A stretch of 64,000 nt of DNA, from the NCBI GenBank assembly GCA_029212365.1, contig JARGOC010000002.1, forward strand, positions 186,001 through 250,000, read 5' to 3'. The position numbers and the translations under genes are program-made. The DNA is from Roseovarius sp. (GTDB taxonomy: Bacteria > Pseudomonadota > Alphaproteobacteria > Rhodobacterales > Rhodobacteraceae). This document shows positions 8,152-17,627 of the stretch, in pieces (position 1 is the stretch's first letter; each line of letters begins with the position of its first letter). The notes under the pieces were generated by a model that did no database searches, was not told where the DNA came from, and worked only from the letters and a program-made list of their open reading frames with translations.

Positions 8152-8724
8152 TTGACAGAGCGCTGTGGATGGGCCGGGCCGGATGAGTTGTATCTGGCGT
8201 ATCACGATACCGATTGGGGCGTGCCGGAGTATGACAGCCGTGCCCTGTGGGAAAAATTGATTCTGGATGGGTTTCAGGCGGGGTTGGCCTGGATCACCAT
8301 TCTGCGCAAGCGTGAAGAATTTCGTAAGGCATTTCAGGGGTTTGATCCTTATATTGTTGCCGAGTGGGGTGAGGAAGACGTGCTGCGACTGTTGGATAAT
8401 CCCGGCATTGTGCGCCACCGTGGCAAGATCGAAGCGGCCATCAATAACGCCCGTGTCTGGCAAGCGATCGAGGCTGAACAGGGCTTTGACACCTACCTTT
8501 GGAACTATGTTGGGGGCAAACCGATCCAGAACAATTGGGCCACAATGGACGAGGTGCCCGCTCAGACCGAATTATCCCAACAAATTTCAAAAGATTTGAA
8601 GAAACGTGGATTCAAATTTTGTGGACCGACGATTGTTTATGCTTTCATGCAGGCGGTGGGCCTGGTGAATGATCATCTTGTCAGCTGTCACTGCCATGAC
8701 AAAGTGAAAGGCTTAGTAAGATGA
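8152..8724 (+). CDS. tag: DNA-3-methyladenine glycosylase I
   Basis: Constitutive base-excision glycosylase that removes 3-methyladenine from DNA. It has 190 residues and closely follows the Tag pattern: R-C-G-W near the start, Y-H-D-T-D-W-G-V-P, Q-A-G-L-A-W-I-T-I-L-R-K-R, and a C-terminal H-L-V-S-C-H-C-H. The zinc snap ligands C5, H18, H175 and C179 are present. The start must be the TTG at 8152, because an in-frame stop lies immediately upstream and the conserved N terminus begins right there. It overlaps the following DUF5071 gene by 4 nt (ATGA). Confidence 0.95.
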   Translation: MTERCGWAGPDELYLAYHDTDWGVPEYDSRALWEKLILDGFQAGLAWITILRKREEFRKAFQGFDPYIVAEWGEEDVLRLLDNPGIVRHRGKIEAAINNARVWQAIEAEQGFDTYLWNYVGGKPIQNNWATMDEVPAQTELSQQISKDLKKRGFKFCGPTIVYAFMQAVGLVNDHLVSCHCHDKVKGLVR

Positions 8725-9095
8725 CAGACAGCCATATTGTTCCGCAGGACAAATTTGACCTCGCGGCAGTCGAACGCGCAGGAAATTTGGAAAACTCTCA
8801 ACTGATTCCGCATTACGCGGCTTTGCTGGAGTGGGTGCAGGACGCAAACTGGCCTGTTGCGGGTCCGGTGGCGCAGTTGCTTGCGCAATCCGGTCTTGAA
8901 ATCGTGCCGCATATTAGCGCGGTTCTTCGCACGGATGATGATTTCTGGCAGCAGTGGATTTTGGATTTAATCGTGCGACATCTGAATACTGACATCCGAA
9001 TGATGCTTAAACCTGATCTGGATCGCCTAGTTTATGATGGGGTGACGCCTGATGTCAGGGAACTTTCGCAAGAAATGCTATCATCTCACCTGTAG
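8721..9095 (+). CDS. DUF5071 domain protein
   Basis: A 124-residue soluble protein whose core (P-H-Y-A-A-L-L-E-W-V-Q-D-A-N-W-P-V-A-G-P, then L-A-x-S-G-L-E-I-V-P-H-I and a D-D-D-F-W-Q-Q-W-I-L segment) matches what I recall of DUF5071, a HEAT-like family often tied to immunity or toxin-neighbour loci in Firmicutes. No biochemical role is known. Its ATG overlaps the tag stop codon, implying coupled expression, but no functional link to base excision is evident. Confidence 0.7.
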   Translation: MTDSHIVPQDKFDLAAVERAGNLENSQLIPHYAALLEWVQDANWPVAGPVAQLLAQSGLEIVPHISAVLRTDDDFWQQWILDLIVRHLNTDIRMMLKPDLDRLVYDGVTPDVRELSQEMLSSHL

Positions 9096-9116
9096 ATATC
9101 ATGATCCAATTCCTAT

Positions 9117-10325
9117 ATGCACTCGCATCTGATGGATGAAGATACAAATACCCAGGCCAGTGCGCCGATCACACAGGATGTGATGACGATCCCCCGGAAA
9201 ATGCCGGAAGGGCCGATCAACCTTGTGGGCCTGACCCGTGATGCGCTGCGTGAAGTGTTGATTGCCCATGGTGCGCCACAAAAGCAGGCCAAAATGCGGG
9301 CGGGCCAAATCTGGCAGTGGATTTATCAATGGGGCGTGCGCGACTTTGCCGAAATGACAAACCTGTCAAAAGTGTACCGTGCCGAACTGGCCGAGGCTTT
9401 TGTGATTGCGGTGCCCGAAGTCGTCAGCCGTCAGGTCAGCGACGATGGCACGCGCAAATATCTGGTGCGCATTGCTGGCGGTCACGAAGTTGAGGTGGTC
9501 TATATCCCCGAAACCGACCGCGGAACCTTGTGCATTTCGTCTCAGGTGGGGTGTACGCTGACGTGTTCGTTCTGTCACACGGGCACCCAGAAACTGGTGC
9601 GCAACCTGACAGCAGGAGAAATTATCGGTCAGGTGATGGTGGCGCGCGATGATCTGAATGAATGGCCCGAGCGTGGCACGCGCACTGATGGCCCGCGATT
9701 GCTCAGCAATATCGTTCTGATGGGCATGGGTGAACCATTGTATAACTTTGACAATGTGCGCGACGCGATGAAGATCGCAATGGACCCAGAGGGCATCCAG
9801 TTGTCGCGCCGCCGGATCACGTTGTCTACATCAGGTGTGGTGCCCGAGATTGCCAAAACAGCCGAAGAAATTGGCTGTTTGCTGGCGGTGAGTTTTCACG
9901 CCACAACGGATGAGGTGCGTGACAAGCTGGTGCCGATCAACAAGAAATGGAACATTGCGGCGTTGCTTGATACGCTGCGCGAGTACCCCAAAGTCAGCAA
10001 TTCTGAGCGGATCACATTTGAATATGTAATGCTGAAGGGCGTGAATGACAGTGACGCCGATGCCCGCCGTCTGGTGCGTCTGATCCAGGGCATCCCGGCC
10101 AAGATCAACCTGATCCCGTTCAATGAATGGCCCGGTGCCCCTTATGAGCGCAGTGACTGGGCGCGAATCGAAGCCTTCGCCGAGATTGTGCACAATGCAG
10201 GCTATGCCAGCCCCATTCGCCGCCCTCGTGGCGAGGATATTATGGCGGCCTGTGGCCAGCTGAAATCAGCAACGGAACGTGCGCGCAAATCAAAACGTGC
10301 GATTGAGGCTGAGGCTAAGCTGTAG
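9117..10325 (+). CDS. rlmN: Dual-specificity 23S rRNA/tRNA adenine-C2 methyltransferase
   Basis: Radical-SAM enzyme that methylates C2 of A2503 in 23S rRNA and of A37 in some tRNAs. In the 402-residue translation the [4Fe-4S] cluster motif C-x3-C-x2-C is C146, C150 and C153 (C-T-L-T-C-S-F-C). The Cys that carries the transient methyl is C379 in [16 protein letters not shown] and V-S-F-H-A are the other family blocks. An alternative ATG lies 15 nt downstream (9132); no strong Shine-Dalgarno decides between them. It is convergent with pncB. Confidence 0.95.
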   Translation: MHSHLMDEDTNTQASAPITQDVMTIPRKMPEGPINLVGLTRDALREVLIAHGAPQKQAKMRAGQIWQWIYQWGVRDFAEMTNLSKVYRAELAEAFVIAVPEVVSRQVSDDGTRKYLVRIAGGHEVEVVYIPETDRGTLCISSQVGCTLTCSFCHTGTQKLVRNLTAGEIIGQVMVARDDLNEWPERGTRTDGPRLLSNIVLMGMGEPLYNFDNVRDAMKIAMDPEGIQLSRRRITLSTSGVVPEIAKTAEEIGCLLAVSFHATTDEVRDKLVPINKKWNIAALLDTLREYPKVSNSERITFEYVMLKGVNDSDADARRLVRLIQGIPAKINLIPFNEWPGAPYERSDWARIEAFAEIVHNAGYASPIRRPRGEDIMAACGQLKSATERARKSKRAIEAEAKL

Positions 10326-10386
10326 TTTTGCAGATGCTTTGCTTGGTGATTTTGGAACCAAGAAAAACAACTGCGCAAACACTGCG

Positions 10387-11676
10387 CTAAACTACAACCT
10401 CCAACTCTTCTTGCTTCCCGACCCCGAACACCCGTTTGTACCGCTCGATCTCAGAGGCGGGGCCCATGGCTTTGCGGGGGTTGTCCGACAGCTTTACCGT
10501 TGGTTTACCGTCTGCGGCCACGGCCTTGCACACCAGTGAGAACGGCGCCAATGCATCGCCTTCTGTCAGGCCACGAAAATCATTGGTCAGCAGTGTCCCC
10601 CAACCGAAGCTGGCATTCACCCGACCGGCGAATTGCTGGTGCAGGGATATGATCTTGTCTTCGTCCAGCCCGTCCGAGAAGATCACCAGTTTCTCTGTTG
10701 GGTCTTCGCCGCGCGATTTCCACCAGTTGATCGCCGTTTCGGCCCCTGTCGCCGGATCACCGGAATCAATGCGTATCCCTGTCCAGCCAGCCAGCCAATC
10801 GGGGGCGTTGTCCAAAAATCCCTGGGTGCCATAGGTGTCGGGCAGGATGACGCGCAGGTTGCCGTCATGTTCATCGTGCCAGTCTGACAGCACGTCATAG
10901 GGCGCGCGTGCCAAAGTCGCGTCGTCCTTGGCCAAGGCGGCATAGACCATGGGTAATTCATGGGCGTTGGTGCCAATTGCCTCGACCTCGCGGTTTTTGG
11001 CAATCAGGCAGTTGGACGTGCCGATAAATGCCTCGCCCAGGCCCTCGCCCATGGCTTGCACGCACCTGTCCTGCCACAGAAATGAGTGCCGACGCCTTGT
11101 GCCAAAATCGGCAATCCGCAGGCCCTCGATGCCGCGCAATTTCTCAACCTTCGACCAAAGTTTGGTCATCGCCTGGGCATAGAGAACCTGCAGTTCAAAC
11201 TTTTTCATCCGGTTCAACACAGCGCGGCTGCGCAGTTCCATCAGCACCGCCAATGCCGGGATTTCCCACAGCATCACCTCGGGCCAGCTGCCTTCAAAGG
11301 TCAGCTCGTATTGCCCGTCATGTTTCTCCAGATGATAGGGTGGCAGGCGCAGCGCCTCGAACCACTCCATGAATTCCGGTGTGAACATCTGGCGCTTGCC
11401 ATAAAACGTATTGCCGCGCAGCCATGTGCTTTCACCGCGTGACAGTGACAGAGATCGGATATGATCCAGCTGTTCGCGCAACTCGCCTTCATCCACCAAT
11501 TCTGCCAAACGAATGGACTTGGTTCGGTTGATCAGGCTGAACGTCACCTGCGTGTCTGGGTGATTGCGGAAAATAGACTGACACATCAATAGTTTATAGA
11601 AATCTGTGTCGATCAAAGACCGCACAATCGGGTCAATCTTCCAATTATGGTTGTGTACGCGAGTGGCGATATCCAA
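10387..11676 (-). CDS. pncB: Nicotinate phosphoribosyltransferase
   Basis: Cytosolic enzyme making nicotinate mononucleotide from nicotinate, PRPP and ATP in the Preiss-Handler NAD salvage route. It has 429 residues, the usual length for the proteobacterial enzyme. Recognisable blocks are L-I-D-T-D-F-Y-K-L-L-M near residue 25, F-G-T-R-R-R-H-S in the middle (phosphoribosyl site, with the His that is autophosphorylated), and I-R-I-D-S-G-D-P later. The neighbouring pncA, read just before it on the same strand with 63 nt between, supplies nicotinate from nicotinamide, so the two form a salvage pair. Confidence 0.94.
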   Translation of the reverse strand: MDIATRVHNHNWKIDPIVRSLIDTDFYKLLMCQSIFRNHPDTQVTFSLINRTKSIRLAELVDEGELREQLDHIRSLSLSRGESTWLRGNTFYGKRQMFTPEFMEWFEALRLPPYHLEKHDGQYELTFEGSWPEVMLWEIPALAVLMELRSRAVLNRMKKFELQVLYAQAMTKLWSKVEKLRGIEGLRIADFGTRRRHSFLWQDRCVQAMGEGLGEAFIGTSNCLIAKNREVEAIGTNAHELPMVYAALAKDDATLARAPYDVLSDWHDEHDGNLRVILPDTYGTQGFLDNAPDWLAGWTGIRIDSGDPATGAETAINWWKSRGEDPTEKLVIFSDGLDEDKIISLHQQFAGRVNASFGWGTLLTNDFRGLTEGDALAPFSLVCKAVAADGKPTVKLSDNPRKAMGPASEIERYKRVFGVGKQEELEVVV

Positions 11677-11739
11677 GGGTTTGGCTCCGGTCTGAGTGCG
11701 ATGGCCAGCGTATGCCAGCCGCGCAGGGGCAGCAAGGGT

Positions 11740-12336
11740 TCAGCCCAGTTTTACGCCGGCCGCTTTCATGCCATCACGCGCCACCGCGAGCGAGCCATCC
11801 ATATCAATCGCGCGACACAGCGCCATATCGACTGTGACTGCATAGCCCAGCTTGGCCGCATCAACGGCCGTGAAATTCACGCAGAAATCAGTGGCCAGCC
11901 CCACCATGGTCAGCCGGTCGATCCCGCGGGATTGCAAATAGCCGTGCAGGCCAGTGGGGGTGGTTTGGTCATTCTCAAAAAACCCGGAATAACTGTCGAT
12001 CTGTGGGTTATAGCCTTTGCGCACAATCATATCGGCGCGGTCGGTGTCCAGCGCGTCATGAAACGCGGCCCCCCCGCTGCCTTGCAGGCAGTGATCTGGC
12101 CACAGAACTTGTGGGCCATAGGGCATGTCGATCACCTCAAACGCGGCCTTACCCGGATGTGACGACGCAAACGAGGAATGCCCCTGTGGGTGCCAATCCT
12201 GCGTCAGGATGACGGCCTCGGCCCCAGCCATCAGCGCGTTAATCCCCGGAATAATCTCATCCCCTCCGGCAACCGCCAAAGCGCCGCCGGGACAGAAATC
12301 ATTTTGCACATCAATCACAATAAGGGCGTGGGTCAT
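11740..12336 (-). CDS. pncA: Nicotinamidase
   Basis: Isochorismatase-fold hydrolase converting nicotinamide to nicotinate. In its 198 residues the catalytic triad is visible as the Asp of V-Q-N-D-F near the start, the Lys of V-R-K-G and the Cys of A-T-D-F-C-V. The metal-binding D-W-H-P-x-x-H-x-S-F motif is complete. An AGGAGG sits 6 nt before the ATG. It is transcribed with pncB downstream and divergent from trhO across a 93-nt spacer. Confidence 0.95.
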   Translation of the reverse strand: MTHALIVIDVQNDFCPGGALAVAGGDEIIPGINALMAGAEAVILTQDWHPQGHSSFASSHPGKAAFEVIDMPYGPQVLWPDHCLQGSGGAAFHDALDTDRADMIVRKGYNPQIDSYSGFFENDQTTPTGLHGYLQSRGIDRLTMVGLATDFCVNFTAVDAAKLGYAVTVDMALCRAIDMDGSLAVARDGMKAAGVKLG

Positions 12337-12429
12337 TTGAAGCCTCCTGGTTAATGTCAGGAGTACGCAGCCCCTTGTGCGGCGTCAATGGTGCGGGGCC
12401 TCTTGCCTCTTGCCTGCGCAATCCCTTAA

Positions 12430-13344
12430 ATGCCGCCCATGTTTATCATCGCTGCACTTTATCACTTCACCCGGTTTGACAACCCTGCCGCCATTCAGGG
12501 GCCGCTTCTGAAGCTGTGCGAGGACAACGGTATCTCGGGCACGCTTTTGTTGGCCAACGAAGGCATCAACGGTACCATCGCCGGGCCACGCTCGGGCATT
12601 GATCTGGTGCTGGATCACCTGCGCTCTCTGCCGGGATGTGGCGATCTGGAACACAAGGAAAGCCAAAGAGCCACGCAACCCTTCCGCCGTCTCAAAGTGC
12701 GGCTGAAGAAGGAGATCGTGACCATGGGCCAACCTGACGTGGACCCAAAGGCGCGCGTGGGTCACTATGTTGAGCCCGACGATTGGAACGATTTGATCGC
12801 CGCCCCTGATGTGGCCGTCATCGACACCCGCAATGATTACGAAGTGGCGATTGGTACGTTTGAGGGCGCGATTGATCCGCAAACCGACAGTTTCCGTGAT
12901 TTCCCTGCCTGGTGGGAAGAAAATCAACACCGCTTTCACAACAAGCGCATCGCGATGTTTTGCACTGGCGGTATTAGGTGTGAAAAATCCACCAACTACC
13001 TGCTTGGTCAAGGGGTTGAGGACGTCTATCACCTCAAAGGTGGCATCCTGAAATACCTTGAGAATGTTCCCGAGGCACAAAGCACCTGGAACGGAAATTG
13101 CTTTGTTTTTGATGGCCGCGTTTCGGTCGGTCACGCGCTAAAAGAAGGCCCGCACGAGCTGTGCTATGCCTGCCGTCGCCCCATACTGCCTGCCGATATG
13201 GAGCGAGCAGAATACGAGCACGGCGTGTCTTGTCACCAATGCCACGGGGAAACCAACGAGGACGATAAGAACCGGTTTCGTGAACGCCAAAAACAGATCA
13301 AACTGTCTGAGACGCGTGGCGAAAACCATATGAACTTCCTCTGA
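12430..13344 (+). CDS. trhO: tRNA uridine(34) hydroxylase, rhodanese-fold
   Basis: YceA/TrhO family enzyme that hydroxylates C5 of wobble uridine in an oxygen-dependent way, first step toward 5-methoxy or 5-oxyacetic uridine. The 304 residues comprise an N-terminal ferredoxin-like domain (1-110), a rhodanese domain with the loop C178-T-G-G-I-R-C184, and a C-terminal Cys-rich tail (C-Y-A-C-R-R-P and C-H-Q-C-H) that is typical of the family. An in-frame ATG three codons later is an alternative start. It precedes the sugar-phosphate isomerase gene by 21 nt. Confidence 0.9.
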   Translation: MPPMFIIAALYHFTRFDNPAAIQGPLLKLCEDNGISGTLLLANEGINGTIAGPRSGIDLVLDHLRSLPGCGDLEHKESQRATQPFRRLKVRLKKEIVTMGQPDVDPKARVGHYVEPDDWNDLIAAPDVAVIDTRNDYEVAIGTFEGAIDPQTDSFRDFPAWWEENQHRFHNKRIAMFCTGGIRCEKSTNYLLGQGVEDVYHLKGGILKYLENVPEAQSTWNGNCFVFDGRVSVGHALKEGPHELCYACRRPILPADMERAEYEHGVSCHQCHGETNEDDKNRFRERQKQIKLSETRGENHMNFL

Positions 13345-13365
13345 GGTCTTACTCAGGTTAACACT

Positions 13366-14355
13366 ATGGCCAAACCCCTCGCCGGAGCGCCCCAAATGAG
13401 CACCGCCCCAACGCCCTCTGATATCGCACGAGATGTGCTGAGCATCGAAGCCGACGCGCTGACACAACTGCGCGAAGGCCTGCCCGCTGCGTTTGACGAT
13501 TGCGTGCAAATGCTGCTTCAGGTTCAGGGGCGTGTTGTCGTTTCGGGCATGGGTAAATCCGGGCATATCGCGGCCAAGATTGCCGCCACGATGGCCAGTA
13601 CCGGCACGCCCGCGCAATATGTGCACCCGGGCGAGGCCAGCCACGGCGATCTGGGTATGATCACCGGTGCTGATGCGCTGATCCTGATTTCCAATTCCGG
13701 TGAAACCCGTGAGCTGGCCGACATTATTGCTCATGCCAAACGTTTTGCCATCCCTTTGGTGGCCATCACCAAAAACCCCGATGGCACGCTGGGCAGGCAG
13801 GCCGATCATGTTTTGCCCCTGCCCAACGCACCCGAGGCGTGTGGTATTGGCATGGCACCCACCACATCAACGACTTGCACTGCCGCTTTGGGCGATGCCC
13901 TTGCGGTGGCGCTGATGCGTCTGCGTGGGTTTGAAAAGGACAACTTTCTGGCCTTTCACCCCGGCGGCACACTTGGCGCGCAACTGCTGACTGTTTCTGC
14001 CGTGATGCACAAAGGCGATGACCTGCCGGTGGTTCATACCCAAACCCCGATGAGCGAGGCCCTGCTGGAGATGACTGCCAAGGGGTTTGGCGTGGCCGCG
14101 ATGATCGAAAATGGCAAACTTATCGGCGTGATCACAGATGGTGATCTGCGTCGTAACATGGCCGATCTGATGAGCCGCACCGCGTCTCAGGTCGCAACTC
14201 TCGATCCTCGCACGATCACGCCTCAGGCGCTCTTGTCCGAGGCGTTGGGCGTGATGAACACCTCACAAATCAGCGCGCTCTTTGCTGTCGATGCTGACGG
14301 CACCCTTCAGGGTCTGGTGCACATCCACGACATCCTGCGCGCCGGGGTGGTCTGA
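13366..14355 (+). CDS. kdsD: Arabinose-5-phosphate isomerase, KdsD/KpsF type
   Basis: Interconverts ribulose 5-phosphate and arabinose 5-phosphate, the precursor of Kdo for LPS or capsule. The 329-residue protein has the SIS domain with S-G-M-G-K-S-G and H-P-G-E-A-S-H-G-D-L-G-M near residues 60-95, then two CBS domains in the last 120 residues (one containing L-I-G-V-I-T-D-G-D-L-R-R). The first ATG (13366) lacks a good ribosome site and the in-frame ATG at 13396 is possible. It ends convergent with the colitose operon, so envelope-sugar genes cluster here. Confidence 0.9.
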   Translation: MAKPLAGAPQMSTAPTPSDIARDVLSIEADALTQLREGLPAAFDDCVQMLLQVQGRVVVSGMGKSGHIAAKIAATMASTGTPAQYVHPGEASHGDLGMITGADALILISNSGETRELADIIAHAKRFAIPLVAITKNPDGTLGRQADHVLPLPNAPEACGIGMAPTTSTTCTAALGDALAVALMRLRGFEKDNFLAFHPGGTLGAQLLTVSAVMHKGDDLPVVHTQTPMSEALLEMTAKGFGVAAMIENGKLIGVITDGDLRRNMADLMSRTASQVATLDPRTITPQALLSEALGVMNTSQISALFAVDADGTLQGLVHIHDILRAGVV

Positions 14356-14384
14356 GGGCTGACCTTTGCCCCATCTTCTTGCGC

Positions 14385-14404
14385 TAAATATCCCCGCCGG
14401 AGGC
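14385..14404. repeat. Rhodobacterales extragenic element (AAATATCCCCGCCGGAGGC type)
   Basis: Short motif TAAATATCCCCGCCGGAGGC between the convergent 3' ends of kdsD and colD. I recognise closely similar strings at many gene ends in roseobacter genomes. There is no long stem of its own here. It may mark a termination or processing site. Confidence 0.5.
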
Positions 14405-14405
14405 A

Positions 14406-15590
14406 TTAACCACTTACCTCGTCCAGGGCTGCGCGCAACGCGTCCCAATGGGTATCGAGCGGATAGTGATGGTTGCCGATGAACAGCCCATTGCGATCAA
14501 TATCATCGGCATTGCGCAGCTCGTCGTGGATGGTGTGAGCCATGTGTTTGGTCACCACCTCGTTTTTGGCAAAATTACCGGCCACAACGGGGCGGCATTC
14601 CACGCCGTGACGGCCAAGGCTTGCTATCAGTTTGGCGCGGTCAAACCCGGCGTCAGGGCGCACGACCATGGAAAAACCAAACCAGCTGCTTTCGCCGATC
14701 TCTTGTTGGATGCGGATCTGAGGATAGGTCTGCATCAATGCACGAAACCGCTGAGCATTGGCGCGGCGTTCACGCACAATCATGGGCAATTTGGCAATCT
14801 GTTCCTGACCAATCGCGCCGCTCATTTCCAGCGGGCGCAGGTTATAGCCGGGCAGCACAAACTTGAAACTTTCCTCAAACGGATCGTCGCTTTTGGTGCC
14901 CGTAACATGGTTTTCACGGGGTAAGTTCCGGGTCCAGCCGTGGCTGCGCACAGACAACATGATGTGGTATAGCTCTTCGTCATCGGTCACAACCAATCCA
15001 CCTTCCATGGTGGCAATATGGTGTGAAAAGAACGAACTATATGTGCCCGCAATCCCAAAAGTGCCCGCCTGCCGGCCCTGATAGGTGGCCCCCAGAGATT
15101 CGCAATTGTCCTCAAAAACAATGATATCACGCCCGCCGATGATGGCTGTCAGCCGGTCAAAATCATTCGGATTGCCCAGCAGGTTCACCACCATGATCGC
15201 GCGGGTTTGCGGGCCGATCGCGGCTTCCAGTGCCTCTAGGTCATAGTTCAGCGTGTCGGGATCAATATCGACGAATTTCATCACCAAACCATATTGGTGC
15301 AGCGGGTAATAGGTGGTGGACCAGCTGACGGCCGGCACGATCACCTCTGATCCCTCGGGCAAGCCATGTTTGGAATGATACCGCAGCGCCGCGATCATCA
15401 GCAGATTCGCGGATGATCCGGAGTTGACCATCACCGCATGTGCGCTGCCCATGGCTGCTGCGAATTGCTCTTCGAATTTGCGCACCTCAGCACCCATCGA
15501 GAACATGCCCGATTTCACTACCCGGTCAATCGCCGCATATTCGGCCTCGTCCCAGCTTGTCGTTGCCAGAGGAAACTGGGTCTCGCTCAT
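14406..15590 (-). CDS. colD: GDP-4-keto-6-deoxy-D-mannose 3-dehydratase (ColD-like)
   Basis: PLP enzyme of the DegT/DnrJ/EryC1 fold, 394 residues. Ordinary sugar aminotransferases have a PLP-binding Lys where this protein reads S-F-F-S-H190-H-I-A-T-M-E-G-G. A His there is the hallmark of 3-dehydratases (ColD, RfbH), which remove the C3 hydroxyl instead of transaminating. Several segments match my memory of E. coli ColD: P-A-V-S-W-S-T-T-Y-Y-P-L, L-E-D-N-C-E-S type, S-H-G-W-T-R-N-L-P and F-K-F-V-L-P-G-Y-N. By my count H190 equals ColD His188. It overlaps colC by ATGA. Product: GDP-4-keto-3,6-dideoxy-D-mannose. Confidence 0.85.
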   Translation of the reverse strand: MSETQFPLATTSWDEAEYAAIDRVVKSGMFSMGAEVRKFEEQFAAAMGSAHAVMVNSGSSANLLMIAALRYHSKHGLPEGSEVIVPAVSWSTTYYPLHQYGLVMKFVDIDPDTLNYDLEALEAAIGPQTRAIMVVNLLGNPNDFDRLTAIIGGRDIIVFEDNCESLGATYQGRQAGTFGIAGTYSSFFSHHIATMEGGLVVTDDEELYHIMLSVRSHGWTRNLPRENHVTGTKSDDPFEESFKFVLPGYNLRPLEMSGAIGQEQIAKLPMIVRERRANAQRFRALMQTYPQIRIQQEIGESSWFGFSMVVRPDAGFDRAKLIASLGRHGVECRPVVAGNFAKNEVVTKHMAHTIHDELRNADDIDRNGLFIGNHHYPLDTHWDALRAALDEVSG

Positions 15591-16507
15591 GCGTGATGCT
15601 CCTTGAAATGGGCATAGGTGTGGGCAATGCCCTGCGCCAAGGTGGTTTTGGGCTGCCAGCCGAATGCCTCTTGCGCATCCACGGCCAGCAATTTCTGCTT
15701 CATGCCGGTGGGTTTGCTCAGATCATGGGTGAACGTGCCTTGCCAGCCGATCACTTCAGCGGCGTTGCTGTAAAACTCGTTGATCGTGTAATCATAGCCC
15801 AAGCCAATGTTCATGAACCCCGGCAGGTCCTCAAACCGCTGCACTGCGGCCCATATGCCATCTGCCAGATCACCGGCAAACATGAATTCACGCCGCGCTG
15901 TGCCATCGCCCCAGATCTCAACCGATGCGGCACCGGCCTCTTTGGCCTCATGCACCTTGCGGATGATCGCGGGCAACAGATGTGATACTTTTGGGTCAAA
16001 CTTATCGTGCAGCCCATAGAGATTGCAGGGCATCAAAGTCTTATAGCTTAGCTGTGTGTTTTCCTCGGACACAAAGGCGCAAAGCCGCGCCACCGCCAGT
16101 TTGGCCAATCCATAGCCTTCGTTGGTCGGCTCCAGCTCACCCTTGCCCAGGCTGCTTTCGTGCAACGGATTGGGCGCGTCATGCGGATACATGCAGGACG
16201 ACCCAAGGTTCAGCAGTTGCGTCACACCCGCCGCTTGTGCCGCCAGCACAATGTTGACACCCATATCCATATTATCGGTCAGAAACCCGGCCTTGTTGGC
16301 CATATTCGCCTGAATACCCCCCACACGCCCGGCGGTGTGAATGACCAGATCGGGCTTTTCAGCCTCAACCGCTGCGATCACCGCAGAACGGTCCGTCAGG
16401 TCCAGTTCGGCCGATGTGGGGGCAATAATCTGGTGATCAGATGCCGCAGGGTCATTGCGCACGGCACGCCCAACCATGCCACGTCCACCGGTTAGGAAGA
16501 TCTTCAT
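15587..16507 (-). CDS. colC: GDP-L-colitose synthase (ColC-like epimerase/reductase)
   Basis: Extended-SDR enzyme of 306 residues. It has the Rossmann G7-x-x-G10-x-x-G13 and the catalytic set S103/S104, C105, Y132 and K136 (L-G-S-S-C-M-Y-P and E-G-Y-G-L-A-K). The fold and active site are those of GDP-fucose synthase (Fcl). However, [17 protein letters not shown] and H-D-L-S-K-P-x-G-M-K-Q-K fit ColC better in my recollection, and its partner is a ColD-type dehydratase. It would epimerise C5 and reduce C4 to give GDP-L-colitose. A plain GDP-L-fucose synthase is the main alternative. Both ends overlap neighbours by ATGA. Confidence 0.75.
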   Translation of the reverse strand: MKIFLTGGRGMVGRAVRNDPAASDHQIIAPTSAELDLTDRSAVIAAVEAEKPDLVIHTAGRVGGIQANMANKAGFLTDNMDMGVNIVLAAQAAGVTQLLNLGSSCMYPHDAPNPLHESSLGKGELEPTNEGYGLAKLAVARLCAFVSEENTQLSYKTLMPCNLYGLHDKFDPKVSHLLPAIIRKVHEAKEAGAASVEIWGDGTARREFMFAGDLADGIWAAVQRFEDLPGFMNIGLGYDYTINEFYSNAAEVIGWQGTFTHDLSKPTGMKQKLLAVDAQEAFGWQPKTTLAQGIAHTYAHFKEHHA

Positions 16508-17562
16508 GCGTGCTCCTGTGCCCGCTTTTGCGCCTCGGCTTCGGCCAGATCCGATGTGACCATTTCGTCAACCAATGCCTCAAAGCTGGTTTCGGGTTCC
16601 CAGCCCAATTTCTGGCGCGCTTTGGAGGCATCGCCCAACAAGGTCTCAACCTCAGCGGGCCGGAAATATTGCGGGTCAACACGCACACGCACGACACCCG
16701 CGTCGTCACGGGCCACTTCATCAACGCCGCTCCCTTCAAAGCGCAGGGTCATCCCCAGCTTTTCGGCGGCCCGATTTACAAATTCACGCACCGAATATTG
16801 CTGCCCGGTGGCAATCACATAATCCTCGGGGGTGTCCTGTTGCAGCATCAGCCACATCATTTGCACATAGTCGCGTGCATGGCCCCAGTCACGCAGGGAA
16901 TCCATATTGCCCAGGCGCAATTCATCCTGCATCCCCAGCTTGATCCGTGCCAGAGCGCGGGTGATCTTGCGGGTCACAAAGGTCTCACCTCGCAGCGGGC
17001 TTTCGTGGTTGAACAGAATGCCGTTGCAGGCATACATCTCATAGGCTTCGCGGTAATTCACCGTGATCCAATAGGCATAGAGCTTGGCCACCGCGTAGGG
17101 GCTGCGCGGGTAAAACGGCGTGGTCTCGCGTTGCGGCGTTTCCTGCACCAGACCATAAAGTTCTGAGGTTGAGGCTTGATAAAACCGGGTGGTCTCACCC
17201 ATTCCCAGAAACCGGATTGCCTCGAGCAAACGCAACGCACCCATGGCGTCAGAATTGGCTGTGTACTCAGGCTCTTCAAAGCTGACAGCCACATGAGATT
17301 GCGCGGCGAGGTTATACACCTCATCGGGGCGGGTTTTCTGAAGGATATGAGTCAGTGATGAACTATCCGTCATATCCCCATGGTGCAGCTGAAACCGGCC
17401 TGTTTGACCCGGTTCACCTTCAAACAGATGATCAATCCGTGCCGTGTTGAACAGAGATGTGCGCCGCTTGATGCCATGCACCTCATAGCCCTTGTCCAAC
17501 AAGAACTCTGACAGATAGGCGCCATCCTGCCCGGTGACCCCGGTGATAAGTGCTTTTTTCAA
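16504..17562 (-). CDS. gmd: GDP-mannose 4,6-dehydratase
   Basis: Extended-SDR enzyme that forms GDP-4-keto-6-deoxy-D-mannose, the common precursor of fucose, rhamnose, perosamine and colitose. It has 352 residues, the family's normal length: T-G-V-T-G-Q-D-G at 7-14, [10 protein letters not shown] near 33, the catalytic S-T-S-E-L-Y-G and Y-x-x-x-K in S-P-Y-A-V-A-K. The only fitting start is a TTG at 17562 preceded by AAGGGG. First gene of the operon, ATGA-coupled to colC. Confidence 0.93.
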   Translation of the reverse strand: MKKALITGVTGQDGAYLSEFLLDKGYEVHGIKRRTSLFNTARIDHLFEGEPGQTGRFQLHHGDMTDSSSLTHILQKTRPDEVYNLAAQSHVAVSFEEPEYTANSDAMGALRLLEAIRFLGMGETTRFYQASTSELYGLVQETPQRETTPFYPRSPYAVAKLYAYWITVNYREAYEMYACNGILFNHESPLRGETFVTRKITRALARIKLGMQDELRLGNMDSLRDWGHARDYVQMMWLMLQQDTPEDYVIATGQQYSVREFVNRAAEKLGMTLRFEGSGVDEVARDDAGVVRVRVDPQYFRPAEVETLLGDASKARQKLGWEPETSFEALVDEMVTSDLAEAEAQKRAQEHA

Positions 17563-17627
17563 AGGTTCAGCCCCTTACTAACTTTGTTGGACCCGGATTA
17601 CCGTCTTGGGGCGCTGTTGAACAGGCC

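Noticed and set aside
10340..10360. CTTGGT/ACCAAG stem between rlmN and pncB as terminator
   Set aside because: Six-bp stem with the A/T run on the wrong side for both genes; too weak to call.
16441..17166. 241-codon plus-strand frame
   Set aside because: Antisense to gmd and colC; His/Gly-rich without motifs.
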